The notes: generated by a model from the letters alone, not told the origin. A stretch of DNA of 53,599 nt from Hypholoma sublateritium FD-334 SS-4 (GCA_000827495.1 KN817540.1:1-53599), one strand, 5' to 3'; shown: positions 30,998 to 42,939, numbered from the stretch's first letter. Numbers and translations are program-made.

Positions 30998-33900
30998 ATG
31001 GATTCGTCCAGCAGTTTTAGCGGAACAATCACAGGAGGAATCCAGGACATATCTGCGCTCCTCCCGCTTCTTGGGACTGAACAGTGCGAGAGACACGTTG
31101 GATCTGCACTCGACAGAGGATTCCTCTATTCATCTGTGACTCCCATATCCATTTTCGGCAGCCTAGGGATCGTCCGCGCCGCCTTCAACATTCTCATCGC
31201 GAGTCTCAACATCCAGCAATATCGGTTTCTGGGCGCTAAGAAGCTCAACGATGGTGGATTCAATGCAAGCGGTGTCGTCGCACCCATGATCGCCTTGGAC
31301 CCCCATCATCCGAAGCGATTCCTGGCAGAGAGCCGGCTGGAAACAATGCTGACTGATGAACATATTGAAAATGTGGAGGACCTGACGGTGTCGTGGGGCA
31401 AGGGGATCGCATGGTGGAACTTCCTGCTCGTGGTGTTCACCCTGGTCATCGCAACGGCCGGGCTCCTGCCGTACATCCTCATCATCCATGATTCTCAGCA
31501 CACCACGATCAGGTTGTTGTTTCCCATCGGCTTCGGGTTCCCTATTCTTCGCGTTGTCGGGTCTGCGCTCTGCGTGAATGTGGCGCAGTTCCTGATCCAG
31601 ATTCGCATTTTGGTTCTCCTCAAAACAAGGCTGCTCTTCATCACAATCAATCGGGTCGCGAAGGAGGCGGGTATCGACTTAGAATTCGAGATTAATTCAA
31701 AAGTCCAGCGCAAAAAGGGAAAAGAGCGGAGGAGTATGTGGAACTCTGAGCTAGCGTCTGAAAAGTGCATCTGGGCACTGGAGAAGTGGCTCGCCGCTGA
31801 GTCCCAATCCATCGCAGACCCAGAAAAAGACATCAATATCCCAGCGGCCATATATGAAATATACAAGTCCCAGTACAAGCGACAGTTAGAATCCTTACAC
31901 AAGACCATTCCACTGTGGATAAACCCCGTTCTTTGCGTTGGTCTGGTGGCTGGTATACTTTTGACCGTTGCCGGATATGTTGGCTGCTTCTACCTCATCC
32001 AGCATTCATCGAATAACTCAATCGGGCCGCTCCTGTGGCTCATACTTGAAGCACTGCTGTCCATTATCAGGATTCTTGTTTGGGCAATCAACCCATCTTG
32101 GGATGATTCGAGGGGCATTGTGTTCGAACTCCAACTCGCCTCTCATGCGCCTTTAATAACTTGCAACAAGTTCGAGAGCGATATCACAGACGACGGCGTC
32201 GCACCGGTGACCCGGGCCAACAGCTTTCTGGAAGAAGTCGTCGCGTATACGGGGCCGCTGCCGCTGTTTAACGTGAACAATGTTGCGCTATATTACATCC
32301 TAACAGCCAAAGGTAAAAGCCCACCACAATCTGCCAATACTCTGCCTCACGGGAAGCTTTACGTTGTCATATTCGACCACAAGGAACAGACAAGCAGGGT
32401 CCTTTGCAAGCAAGACGACCAGAGCACCTTCTCCATATATATTTCTGCGCTCGAGCCCGTCCTCGGAAGCACTGCAATCAATGTTAGGGTCAAACTTTCG
32501 GAGGAAGGCATCACAGCACCGAAAACCCATTTCTTGACTGCCGACGCCGGCTTCATGGACGAGCTAACTGCTCACTACGACGAAATCATCTCCCAGTTGC
32601 AGAAGCAGAAGTCGAATCTCGAGCGGAAGGCTTTCTTTGGCAAAACATGGGCTATGCAGCGGCCGGTTGAGGAGGAGGGAGACTCAGAGGATGATGTTAC
32701 ACAGAGTTCAGCATACGGATCTGAGGAGAACTGGGACTTGTTGACCAATGAAGACGCGGCCTATCTTCGCCAGGGACAGGTGGAGAGGCGGTGGCGGGAG
32801 ATGCATTCCCACCTTGAGGAGTGGATTGAGCTCTACATCACTCTCTACACCAAAGAGCTCCTCCAGGACGTGCCCGTTGATCTAGTGTTTAAGAAAAACG
32901 AGTCCGTCAGCATCGTGCAAAAGCACGAGGCCAACGAGGTGGAATACCTACTCATTGAATGTCGAACTTGCTTGGAGCAGCTGTTGTTATCCACCGTGGG
33001 GAAGTGGAATGAATTTGTGGAGATGGACCACAACGACATGGTTGACACAGTCATCCAGGGCACTTTCAGCGATGCCGCCAGCCTGCAGGAACTCTCTGAA
33101 AGCGGCAAGCAGCACGGCGAAGAGATCCGGAAGAGTAAACTGGAAAGCAGACTGGCGGATGAGCGGGATGATCTCTTGGAGAAGCAAATACGGTCCCACA
33201 GGGAGAACATGCATAGCCGCTTGGTGGCACAGGCGGAGTCCACGGAGCAGCGAATCCTGGGGAGGAGATACAATGACCCAACCGGCGAAACGATCGTGCA
33301 AACTTGGAGAAGCTTGGAGGATAAGATATATTTGGGGTCGTCAAGCCAGGATGACGAAACCGCTATCGACGAATTAAACCGTACTGAAGAGAATACCATA
33401 GTCACTCGCAGAAACGCTTTCAGAGCGGATATGCAAACGCGGTTCTCTGAAGGGAACGAGGATATCCGTAACTTCACGGATGAGATTGACAGAAAAAATG
33501 AATACGACAAGTTCGAGCTCATGAAAGCCAGATGCTTTCAGAGGATCGACCAGCTATTTTCCAGGATGCAGGATCAGATGGCGGAATTCGAGGAACTTCA
33601 CACAAACGATATACTGACTGCCGACTCTCACGAACTGGTGGAATACTGGCGCACTGGATCCCTTCAGGAGAGACGGCGCTTACTAGACAGAACGCAGAAG
33701 TACCTTGAACTCTCCGACGCTTCCATCCAAGCAGTAGGCGGCCGGCAAAACATGGCTCGAGCGCTCATGAGAAGCCAAGATTTTGCCTTTATCGACGTCA
33801 GTCAGACGACGCTGTTCACTGCCGAGGAAGTGATGTCAATTGTGAAAGGCGTCAAGTCGGTCACTGGAGTTGCCTCGTGTTTGGGAGACGAGGCTGACAA

Positions 33901-34366
33901 AGAAATCTTCAAGGCGGTAAGGACGAATATAAATAGTGCGGTAGCAGCAAAGCAAGACATATGCTTCTACGGGAACGCAGTTGTCGCAGACTACTATCGA
34001 AAGGGGTACCCTTACCTCCTTTTTCGCGACAACGGGGCATCAACTTGTATTGTGCTCTTCTACATCCGCGAAAAACGCGACCACATCCTAACCCTGCGAC
34101 ACTGCGTGACGACGTCCAACGGGAATGTGGACATCACGCTGAACAAACATCCACTTGAGAGCACTTGGGGCCAGTCCCAGGCAGTCAAGTTAAACTTCGC
34201 CAACGAGGATATTCACCTTCCGGAGGCCTATCTGATGGATGTCGGGCAGTCTAATGTCCTAACCATCGTGCTCGCAGATGACAGTGAAGGAGTGTATTGG
34301 TTATCCGATGTATTTTTACCTGTTCAACCTGTCCTCAGCCGCTCCATCGTCGTTCCCACTTCGTGA
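30998..34366 (+). CDS. Large multi-helix membrane protein, inverted paralog copy 1, 1122 aa, no coding intron
   Basis: One uninterrupted frame of 1122 codons. The start MDSSSSFSGTITGG fits because homology to copy 2 begins just after (DISALLPLLGTEQC). Architecture: a short Ser-rich N-terminus; helices at about 50-71, 138-163, 175-208, 303-334 and 343-364; a region of mixed strands (about 365-515); a long charged helical middle (about 520-900) with Glu/Arg-rich pieces such as LEKQIRSHRENMHSRL; a conserved stretch QAVGGRQNMARALMRSQDFA (about 910-930); and a C-terminal beta-rich domain (about 985-1110) with CFYGNAVVADYYRKGYPYL, LRHCVT, TWGQSQAV and NEDIHLPEAYL. I believe similar proteins recur in mushroom genomes, without a known role. 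It could be a membrane-anchored sensor or scaffold; that is speculation. No signal peptide is seen. Confidence 0.85.
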   Translation: MDSSSSFSGTITGGIQDISALLPLLGTEQCERHVGSALDRGFLYSSVTPISIFGSLGIVRAAFNILIASLNIQQYRFLGAKKLNDGGFNASGVVAPMIALDPHHPKRFLAESRLETMLTDEHIENVEDLTVSWGKGIAWWNFLLVVFTLVIATAGLLPYILIIHDSQHTTIRLLFPIGFGFPILRVVGSALCVNVAQFLIQIRILVLLKTRLLFITINRVAKEAGIDLEFEINSKVQRKKGKERRSMWNSELASEKCIWALEKWLAAESQSIADPEKDINIPAAIYEIYKSQYKRQLESLHKTIPLWINPVLCVGLVAGILLTVAGYVGCFYLIQHSSNNSIGPLLWLILEALLSIIRILVWAINPSWDDSRGIVFELQLASHAPLITCNKFESDITDDGVAPVTRANSFLEEVVAYTGPLPLFNVNNVALYYILTAKGKSPPQSANTLPHGKLYVVIFDHKEQTSRVLCKQDDQSTFSIYISALEPVLGSTAINVRVKLSEEGITAPKTHFLTADAGFMDELTAHYDEIISQLQKQKSNLERKAFFGKTWAMQRPVEEEGDSEDDVTQSSAYGSEENWDLLTNEDAAYLRQGQVERRWREMHSHLEEWIELYITLYTKELLQDVPVDLVFKKNESVSIVQKHEANEVEYLLIECRTCLEQLLLSTVGKWNEFVEMDHNDMVDTVIQGTFSDAASLQELSESGKQHGEEIRKSKLESRLADERDDLLEKQIRSHRENMHSRLVAQAESTEQRILGRRYNDPTGETIVQTWRSLEDKIYLGSSSQDDETAIDELNRTEENTIVTRRNAFRADMQTRFSEGNEDIRNFTDEIDRKNEYDKFELMKARCFQRIDQLFSRMQDQMAEFEELHTNDILTADSHELVEYWRTGSLQERRRLLDRTQKYLELSDASIQAVGGRQNMARALMRSQDFAFIDVSQTTLFTAEEVMSIVKGVKSVTGVASCLGDEADKEIFKAVRTNINSAVAAKQDICFYGNAVVADYYRKGYPYLLFRDNGASTCIVLFYIREKRDHILTLRHCVTTSNGNVDITLNKHPLESTWGQSQAVKLNFANEDIHLPEAYLMDVGQSNVLTIVLADDSEGVYWLSDVFLPVQPVLSRSIVVPTS

Positions 34367-34817
34367 TAAGTTCGGACTCTTTCCTTCTTTCGTTCTGGTA
34401 TATAATTTAAATTCTGAGTAAACTGTATACCCTTCCTGTTGCATACCCTCTGAGCTCTCTTTTCACGAATCGTATTGATATTTTACCATCTCTTCGCATC
34501 TCTTCTCGAACTACCACCTTTTGCCAACCTTTTGCCCTGCTTTTGACTAACTTCTTTTGATCGTTTTCGAAATGTTTTAACTTTTGAACATGTACACTTC
34601 CATTTATTAGCTTAACAATCTAATCTGCACCATTAGGCTGGCATCCCAAGTCATCTGTCTGAACTTTGAAGTTGACCATTCTGTACTTGTACCAAACTCG
34701 GCATGCAATCATGTCTTTCACCAAGCTTTCACCAACTTGAGGTAACTTTTGGCCACGCGACGCGGCTTTTTTTCTTATGTAATGTCAACTTTCTACAATG
34801 GGTTATTTCCGCCCGTC
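34367..34817. other. 3' flank of membrane gene and promoter of BPL1
   Basis: Pyrimidine-rich DNA of 451 bases. A frame opens at 34749 in phase with BPL1 and would add 23 residues (MATRRGFFSYVMS) before the usual MNVLVYSG start. No further gene is seen. Confidence 0.4.
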
Positions 34818-36948
34818 ATGAACGTTCTCGTCTATTCAGGCCCAGAGGTCATCCAAACGTCGCTGAACCATGCACTGGCCTCGCTCAAACACATCCTGCT
34901 TCCAAACTACACCGTCCAGGCGATCACCCAGAACGCGTTGACGACGCAGCCGTGGCAGGGTTCATGTGCGCTACTCGTGCTGCCGCGGAGCCGCTGCCGC
35001 TTCGTGTCGGTCGCGAATAAATATATCAAGGAGTTTGTAGAGGGTGGCGGCGCGTATCTGATGCTGAGCACCGATGCCACCGCCATTCCAAGATCCCAGG
35101 GGCTGGGGCTCGGATCTGTGGGTTTGAGCCTCGGCCTAGAGGCGGGGGAGAGCCCGCTCAAGTTCTACGATAAACTGAACAACGTCTACATATTATGCGA
35201 CGAGGAAGCGCCGAGCGCGGGTGTCGAGCCCCGAGCGGTGACCCTGCGATCTGCCGATGGGGCGGTCGCGCAAGGGGTCTATGAAACCACAGCCACGCAG
35301 TTCAAGGGGTTCGCCGAGCTCAAGGATATTTTCGTGTTGGCACGCAATAACGGAGCCATCGCAGGGGTAGTTCTGGGGATTGACAAGGGCCGTGCTGCTT
35401 TCTGGGGTCCGAGCATCGAATATCCACTGAGTAATGGACCTGCTGGGTCCACCTTTACAACGGAAGAGATCGCCGCATCTGACAAAATTCGAAGCAACTT
35501 TCTAGCCAACACTTTATCGCAACTCGGTCTCACTCTGCCTCGAGAGGAGGACAAACAGCAGGTCATTGCACGCCCCCTTCCGCAATTCCTCAGCGGCACC
35601 CCGGGCAAACCAGCAATTGTAACTCAGATTATGGACGCCATCGCCAGCACGCCCCAATTGGGGTCCCAAATAACATTATTCACAGACGAAAACGACGAAT
35701 TTCATTTCCATGCACTGGCAGAAAGTGCAGATTTGCTTGAATCCACCCGCAAAGCTGCACGCGTCCCTAGTGATCCCGCGACATGGCAACCAAAGCACAT
35801 CGTCGTTTGCCCCGACAATGCGCTCCCGCCAACATCTGCGACGCCGCTTTTCGACATCGCCCTCTTCTTCGCCGCACTGGCATCTGCGCGCGAAGCGGCG
35901 GCGCTACCCGCCCAAGGGGCTGGTGCGGTGTGGGGTATGGGTGAGGCGCTCATCTACGGCGAGGCGGTCACGAGCACACAGACAATGCTGGACAAGTGAG
36001 GATCCCCGCTCGCCCGCGAGCACGGACTGACCCCTTTTCCAAGAAACCCTAAGCTTCTTGCGCGGCTCCCGGCACCATTGCTTTCCATCGGGTCACACCA
36101 GCTAGCGGGGCGGGGCCGCGGGAGCAATGTGTGGCTCTCCCCTGCTGGCTGCCTTATGATGTCGCTCACACTCCGCGTCTCGCTCACCGAGTTCCCGGCG
36201 AGCAAGCTTGTCTTCGTGCAGTATCTATTTGCGCTGGCCGTGGCCGAGGCGTGCCGCACCCAGAACATCCTCGGCGGGAAGGAGGGGCAGAAGGTCCGGT
36301 TGAAGTGGCCAAATGACCTGTATGTTGCCACTGGCCCGAGCAAGATGGATTTGCGCAAGATCGGCGGGGTACTTGTCAGTACCAACTTCTTTGCCGGCAA
36401 GGTCGACATCGTGATCGGTGAGCACGTCGTGATCGCGGCAGTGCAGTAACTGAAAGTGATTGATCAGGGTGCGGCATAAACATCCTCAACCCTCCACCGA
36501 TTACATCGCTCGTCCAGCTCCAACCGGAGTCGCGCAAGACGCTGAGCATGGAGCGATCGGCGGCTGCAATCATGGCCAAGTTCGAAGAAATGTGGACCGC
36601 GTTCGTCCGCGGAGGCGGTTCGTTCGCGCCGTTCGTTGACCTCTATCTCCAGCGATGGTTACATTCGTAAGTCACCTAGGTTTCCCTGCTGCGTGTCGTG
36701 CCGCATCGACTGACCGCCGACCTTGTTCACTCTCCATTTTTAGGGACCAACTTGTGACATTGACAACGACCAAGCCGCCCACCGCCGTCCGCATCACTGG
36801 CATAACGCTTGACCATGGGCTACTAAGGACGCTACCTGAGCGGGCGGGGATGCCTAGGCATTCGACAGGTGATGATGATTATATCGATCTGCAACCGGAC
36901 GGGAACAGCTTTGATCTAATGGCGAATCTAATAAAGACAAAAGCTTGA
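34818..36948 (+). CDS. BPL1: Biotin-protein ligase (holocarboxylase synthetase), 651 aa
   Basis: Activates biotin with ATP and attaches it to a lysine of carboxylases (acetyl-CoA carboxylase, pyruvate carboxylase). Exons are 34818-35995, 36044-36417, 36468-36666 and 36744-36948, exactly 652 codons with stop. Residues 1-250 form the glutamine-amidotransferase-like N-domain found in fungal enzymes (MNVLVYSGPEVIQTSLNHAL; EGGGAYLMLSTDA). The catalytic domain follows: GEAVTSTQTMLDKN, then the biotinyl-AMP loop GRGRGSNVWLSPAGCL, the KWPNDLYV motif, KIGGVLVST, and GCGINILNPPP. A small C-terminal domain ends ITLDHGLLRTLP...DYIDLQPDGNSFDLM. Length is close to yeast Bpl1. I chose MNVLVYSG because the family begins there; an in-frame ATG at 34749 is an alternative. 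It converges on OPI10. Confidence 0.95.
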
Positions 36949-37549
36949 GGTATCTTTTCTCTGCAGTGAAATCTGACCTGGCTTCATCAAATGTATCCAA
37001 GCCATGCAATGTACCAATATAAATATTTAATGCTGGCAACATATGGGTGATACCGCGCTGCATTTTTTACATCGGTGTAAGATGTGTTTGACTTGCGACT
37101 AGTCTAGATGCAGCGATTGGTCGCTGCCCCTGGTTTTCCGTGGACCGTAGCGCACTGCAACAGACGTTCTGAAAACACGAATTTGATCATGAATTTGATA
37201 AGACTCGCCTTCAGGTATACGAAGGGGAGTGCTTTATAACTGTGCCCATCGGTACATCAATCTGGTTGTCGAAAAAGAAAATAGATGCCGCAACTAAAAG
37301 GTAGAGTTGGCTTGATCATGCTAGCTTTCTTCAGCTCATTTGTGTCTATATCCGGGTCAAAGTGGGCTTGCGGAGAAATCGCAAGTTAGTGAGGAAGCCA
37401 AAAAAATAGAAGAAATATAGACGATAGATCTGATTTAAAGTAGTGGTAAGATTGAGTGATGTTACAGATGCATTGTTCGTGTCCGGGTCATTGTGTCGTG
37501 CTCCCATGAAATTTGAATGTCGAACGGCTTGCTGGCGTTCATCCTCGCG
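36949..37549. other. Convergent 3' flanks of BPL1 and OPI10
   Basis: About 600 AT-rich bases between two stop codons; no gene seen. Confidence 0.5.
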
Positions 37550-38270
37550 TCACTCCCCACGCTCCAAAAAGCCTACACCTCCAGCCTTGAGCTTGCTCAT
37601 GAAAATCTCGTACCACCGCTCTATCAGGTTCATCGGGATCATCGTGTTCGAATTCACCGCCGCGCCGCCGGCAAACCCTGAGATGTAGTTGACCAAGTGT
37701 TTCACGACGCGCTCTGCGAGCGCCGCCGAGTTTTGTACTAGGTTAGGGGTTCCGCTCCCGCTCGCGCCTGGGATATTCTGCAGCTGCGGTTCAATCTGGT
37801 GGATCGGCTCGACGGACAGGCCGAGGATGGCAGTGACATTCTGGTCGTTGGAAAAAGTGGAGTACTCCGAGAACTTGGTGGGCGCGGCGGAGGTGGCATT
37901 CTCGCTGTATGTCGATTTGACACGGAAGATGGCGGATGGCTTATCGTTAGAGATCCTGCGACGCGCATGTTAGAGGAAAGGGAAATTTTGAATCACAGAT
38001 AACGTACATGCCGAGGACCTGGAAACCCTTTCCGGGCCATAGGAAGTGCACCGTCGCCCCATATCCCTCAGGAAATGGTACTACGTTGAGGATCATTGAG
38101 ATCGTGATATTTGAATGCAGCAGAAGGTATAAACGCCCACCATCTCCAAGTAAAAAGACGCATATATGGTTGATCGCGACGGCGTTCGCCAGCTCGAAAT
38201 ATGCGTGCGTCTGGTCCACCTGCGTCATATTCGTCTGCAGAAGACGGCCTGCTACGCAACACCCAAACAT
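37550..38270 (-). CDS. OPI10: OPI10/Hikeshi family protein, 202 aa
   Basis: The family includes yeast Opi10, linked to inositol regulation, and human Hikeshi, which carries Hsp70 into the nucleus during heat stress. Exons on the - strand are 38270-38141, 38080-38008 and 37955-37550, exactly 203 codons with stop. The product starts MFGCCVAGRLLQTNMTQVDQ and continues INHICVFLLGDVPFPEGYGA, TVHFLWPGKGFQVLGMISND and KPSAIFRVK; the C-terminal helical part includes VVKHLVNYISGFAGG and IPMNLIERWYEIFMSKLK. The MFGCxVAGR start, FLLG, PFPEG, F.KPSAIF and the W-Y-E-F helix are diagnostic. The size matches human Hikeshi (197). No damage is seen. Confidence 0.95.
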
Positions 38271-39542
38271 GATTTCGACCTTGTACCTGGTTACAGAAAG
38301 CTCTAAATTCTTGGTAAACCGAGGGTGCGTCTCGTGGATCGTCCCTCCGTCTTCGAGTCCGCGAGTGCAATAGGCAGGCTATACAGGAGAGCTTCCAGTG
38401 GAAGCGTGTTTGACAAGAATGAACCCTTGAGGAGACTGAGGACAGCAAGTATCGGTGATTTTCGATGAAGATATATGGGCTACCTGCTGTGTGGGCTTCA
38501 GGATCCAATCAAGATCCAATGGCGCGTAGCAAGTCTCGAGAAAATGTCCGGAGCTCATCGACGGCGACACTACCGGACCGGACCACCGGGCCCGTCTAGA
38601 TCCGTCCGCAGAGTCGTTCTCAGCGTCCACTGGCCAGTCCAAGCCCAACCACTTGCCAGTACTTATTCATTCCATCACCGTTCGAACCCAAAGCAAAGTA
38701 TTTCACATATAAAATCGTGGCAAATTACTTTACAAAATAACTCAAAGTAAATCAACAGTAAATCCTCTCAATTAAATAAGTACAGCCAAACAGTTACAGT
38801 TGGTCTACCATCCACAATTATATTCGATGGCGTTGCTCGAACAATGGTCGAACAAACCACCATCTCGGTTGTGCAGCTTCACTGATCATTTCAACATCAA
38901 TTATAAACTGATCTATTATTGAGGCTTTCCTTGACGGTAGTACTAATCTCTTATTCACTCCAAGAGTATATTCAATTCAAAACAGCACAAGCACAACAGA
39001 ATAGATAGATGGGGCGCACAGATAGATAAAATGCGTGTCAGGATCCCGCTCTACTTCCGCTCCGCCCGAGTGTTTTCCGGGCGGATGACCGTCTCCGACT
39101 GCGACACCTATATGTACATACATACACACATTTCTTCAGATTTCACGCTTCCGTCCAGCCCCGCCATCTTGACGTCGCCTTAGCTTATTCTTCAGATCGC
39201 GTCTTCGTTCCCCCCGCGCCTCCACTTCGCGCCGCCAAAAAAACAACAGTGCCGACAATAGAACAATGAAGAGAGGCTGATAAACAGGCCGAAAAGGCGG
39301 AAGAGACAAGAGAACCAGGTAGAGTGACAGGACCAGGTAGAGTTTGGCGAGTATATACAACTCAGTTTGCAAAAAGAAAGGATAGATGAAAGGGATAGAG
39401 CAGAGATTTGAGCAGGTAAGTGAACGACCGCGCAGATCAATTATTTGACCGGGCACAGCCAATCATTGTCTTTGGTATAGGGAGGCATTCGGTCAGCCAT
39501 GGCTCACCAGCGCGCAAGGGGCGCGCAGGACAGGAAGGTTGC
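38271..39542. other. Intergenic region between OPI10 start and IDP stop
   Basis: About 1.27 kb, holding the OPI10 promoter and IDP 3' flank. Low-complexity AT-rich DNA occupies 38700-39000. No gene is supported. Confidence 0.4.
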
Positions 39543-41682
39543 TTACAGCTTCGCCCGAGCTGCGAGCTTGGTCTGCAGCTTCGCCTGTGCGCAAAAGGAA
39601 ACAATCAAAAAAGTCAGTCCAGGACACGCATCAACCAACCCGAAGGAAACGCACCTTAACCGCGTCCAAGTAGACGTCGGTGACGACCCAGTGCGCGCGC
39701 TGCATGGCCTTTCCATGGATCGCGAGCGCGAGGTCCTTGGTCATGACGCCGTCCGCGTCGATGACCTCGATGCACGCGGCCTCGAGGTCCGTGGCGAAGA
39801 GCCGCAGCGCGTCGTTGCCGTCGAGCTTGGCGCGGTGCAACAAGCCGCGCGTCCACGCGAAGATCGACGCGACGGGGTTCGTGCTCGTCTCGTTCCCCTT
39901 CTGGTACTCGCGGTAGTGGCGCGTGACAGTGCCTATATGCGGGCGGAAGCATCGCGGTCAGCGCGTTCGCACGGGATCAAGGGGTAGGGTGTGAGACGCA
40001 CCGTGTGCCGCCTCGCTCTCGATGATCTTGCCGTCGGGGGTGAGGAGTTCGCTTGTCATCATTCCCAGGGAGCCGAACCCTTGAGCGAGGATGTCGCTCT
40101 GCACGTCGCCGTCGTAGTTCTTGGTCGCCCACACGAAACCGCCTGCCGACTTGATGGCTTGCGCAACCATGTCGTCGATCAGACGATGCTCATAGTAAAT
40201 GTTCAACTCTTCGAAGGCGGTCTTGTATTGACTGCATTGTGGATCAGCTACGGCAGAGACATACGAATCAGCGGGATGCCTACGTGTCGTAGATATCCTG
40301 GAAGATGTCCTTGAACCGGCCGTCGTATTTCTTCAAGATGGTGTTCTTGGTCGACATGAACTAATTGCCTCTAGTGAGTACTCTTTCGTTCTACGTGAAA
40401 GCAAAAACAGGCATACCAACGGCATTTTCTTGGCAATCGCCATTTTGAACGACGAATGCGCGAATCCGGTGATCGACTGTGAAATTCATATCCGTGAGCA
40501 CGACCACTCACAACGCGACGAAGGAACAAAGCACTTCGTCAGTGTTGTACATGGCCATCGCCACACCGGGTCCCTGGAAGTCGTACACGTTCATGACGGT
40601 GGCCGCCGCCCCATCAGCAGGCGTGTAAACAAGTTGCAGCTTTCCGGGGCCGGGCGCGACAAAGTCAGTCGAGCGATACTAGATACGCGTGCTCGTTAAT
40701 TTCAGGGGGGCGAAAGTGCGAAATCAAAGCGCACTTGGTCGCCGAAGGCGTGTCGGCCGATGATGATGGGGTTCACCCATCCAGGGATGGGCTTCGGGAT
40801 TTTGGAAAGGATGATGGGCTCGCGGAAGACGGTACCGCCAAGGATGTTACGAATTGTCCCGTTAGGACTCCTCCACATTTCCTTGAGGTTGAACTCCTTG
40901 ACGCGGGCCTCGTCAGGTGTAATTGTAGCACATTTAACTCCGACTTGGTATTTGAGAATGGCGTTGGCAGCGTCAACAGTGACTTGGTCGTTGGTCTACG
41001 CAGACTTAGATTGCAGATTTAGAAGGACAAGACAACACCTACCTCGTCGCGGTACTCAAGTCCCAGATCGAAATACTTGATGTCGAGTTGGAGGTACGGC
41101 AGAATCAGCTGCAGTCCATAATTAGCAAATAGACTGAGAAGAGACAGGCGTAGGTGACGAACCTCCTCGCGTATTTTCTTCCAGATGATCCTGGTCATTT
41201 CATCGCCATCTAGCTCGACGATGGGATTCTCCACGGTAATCTTCTGGATGGCTCCTGTCATGGCGCCTGTGATGTGAAAGAGAAAACGGGAGCAGATTAA
41301 TCAGCCTGCGGTGCTTGAGGGTAGTGAAAAAATGGCAAGATATGGAGCATGGCATAATAAGATGCGAGAAGAATCATGAGGGGCGGGATGAAGGACGCCC
41401 GGCGGGGCATTACACCATGCTGTTCATCATAAAATGCCCCTCTGGCCGAGTGTCTACGATCATCTAATCGTTAATCTCTCCAGAACCAGTACCATTGCCA
41501 GCATATCGCGTGCCTAGCGGTGTATTGTGCACCCGCGTGCGCCGTGCAAGAAGAAAGAACATACATCTGGTGCTCGAAAACTGCCGAGCGAGCGAAGCTG
41601 GGCGCGGAGCCCACGCGCGGCTCAGGCGTGCTTGTCCAGCCAGAAGGCGCATAGGACGAATGGTGCTAGTGGCAGCCCACAT
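39543..41682 (-). CDS. IDP1: NADP-dependent isocitrate dehydrogenase, mitochondrial presequence and C-terminal AKL, about 459 aa
   Basis: Converts isocitrate to 2-oxoglutarate and makes NADPH. Exons on the - strand are about 41682-41565, 41266-41163, 41108-41043, 40995-40735, 40678-40535, 40476-40417, 40360-40284, 40231-40000, 39932-39655 and 39584-39543. Exon 1 is a classic mitochondrial presequence ([20 protein letters not shown], Arg/Ala/Ser rich, no acids). Exon 2 carries an internal Met ([20 protein letters not shown]) that would give a presequence-free enzyme. Family motifs are [39 protein letters not shown], the substrate-binding [34 protein letters not shown] with metal-binding aspartates, and [20 protein letters not shown]. 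The last exon reads [15 protein letters not shown] is an accepted peroxisomal PTS1 ending. One gene could therefore serve three compartments (inference). Confidence 0.93.
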
Positions 41683-42939
41683 TGTTATCGTCCAGACGGC
41701 GCGGTTTGGCAGCTGGTGAGAGAACGGCTTGGTCGTTGGTGTTCAAGGGCCGAACGGGGCTATGGCGCGCGTGTCGGCACGTAGTTGACCCTCGGCACTG
41801 AGCGGATAGATTAGCGGACACGCTGGACGTCGACGGAGCTCCGACGCGGGTGGTGGTTGGTTGTTGAAGACACTGGCTTGCCCGTCCAGCATATAAGCCG
41901 AAGCTTTGCCGGCCTCGTAAACAATGGATCGTGGTCGCCATGAAATTTCCAGGCAATGCCAGCGTGTCAAACGTCATCAAAAAGGTTGTGTGAATATAAT
42001 ACTCTCCGAAACTCGGCCAGTCACTTCCAGTTGCCTCTCGAGTCCCAGAAAACCCACACTGAATTTATTCTGGGCACAGAGAAGCACATCTCTTCGTGAT
42101 TCTCGAGCTTCTCAACGCGTGCCACTGCCATGTCGATACATACGCGCCACGACAGCTTCGAACATACGCTATGTAACACCTCGGAGAAGCATGCTTTGTG
42201 TGTGCTTATGGTTGTCAATGAGCTCTCGATGATACGATAATCGGGTGAACTGTTACTAGACTGCAAGAGCATGGAATTCAAAGCTATCGACGCCGAGACA
42301 AGCTAAAACTGAAGATGTACATGTGTGCCAGGAATGTAAATATTTTGTCCCTCCAGTCATCCGAAAACAATGTCCATTGGGGAGCCTTTTGACGCGAAAT
42401 TGGGCGCTTGAGCCCTGGCCCAAGTCCCCAAGCTGGTATGCTTACTAGTCGCAAGCGGCGGCGGCAAAACTAGTCGCAGCACGAAGGTCACGAATTCAAT
42501 CAGCGAGGCCAAACAAACTCCGCTCTTTGCCCCGCCACCAGGGAGCTCGCCACCCGCGCCTCCGCCATCTCGGCCCGTTTGCGAGATTCCTTCTCGAGCC
42601 ATCCCCTCCGTCTTCCGCGCAAACGCTGCTACCTCCAGGCCGACAAATCATCCGACACCGTCGACTACCACAAGACCGGCCACCGAAGGTCCCTTCCATC
42701 GAAGACTACATCCGCCAACGAAAGCATCGCGTGCCTCCACCGTCGTCGCCCCGCGCTCCTCCCCCTACACACTCATCGTCGACCATCTGGTCCTTTCTCC
42801 CGCCTGCTGTTTCCTTGTGGTCGCCGCTGCCCTCATTCATCCCATGGTTTCCGTCATGATTCGGGCGCTACATCCTTTTGGTATCTATTTGTCGTTTTCC
42901 TTATTCTTTTTCATATATTCATGATTCCTCAGTAATTAA
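41683..42939. other. Promoter of IDP and unassigned GC-rich DNA
   Basis: A frame without ATG at about 42500-42930 reads proline-rich and then hydrophobic (LSPACCFLVVAAALIHPMVS) on the + strand; it could belong to the relic that follows. Other frames (42357-42699 -, 42527-42935 +) overlap one another. I do not call a gene. Confidence 0.3.

Noticed and set aside
32845..33522. 225-codon - frame inside the first large paralog
   Set aside because: Ser/Leu-rich mirror of the charged coding strand; the + frame is conserved with its paralog.
38660..38700. GTTCGAACCC, resembling a tRNA B box
   Set aside because: No matching acceptor stem, D arm or anticodon arm could be folded around it on either strand.
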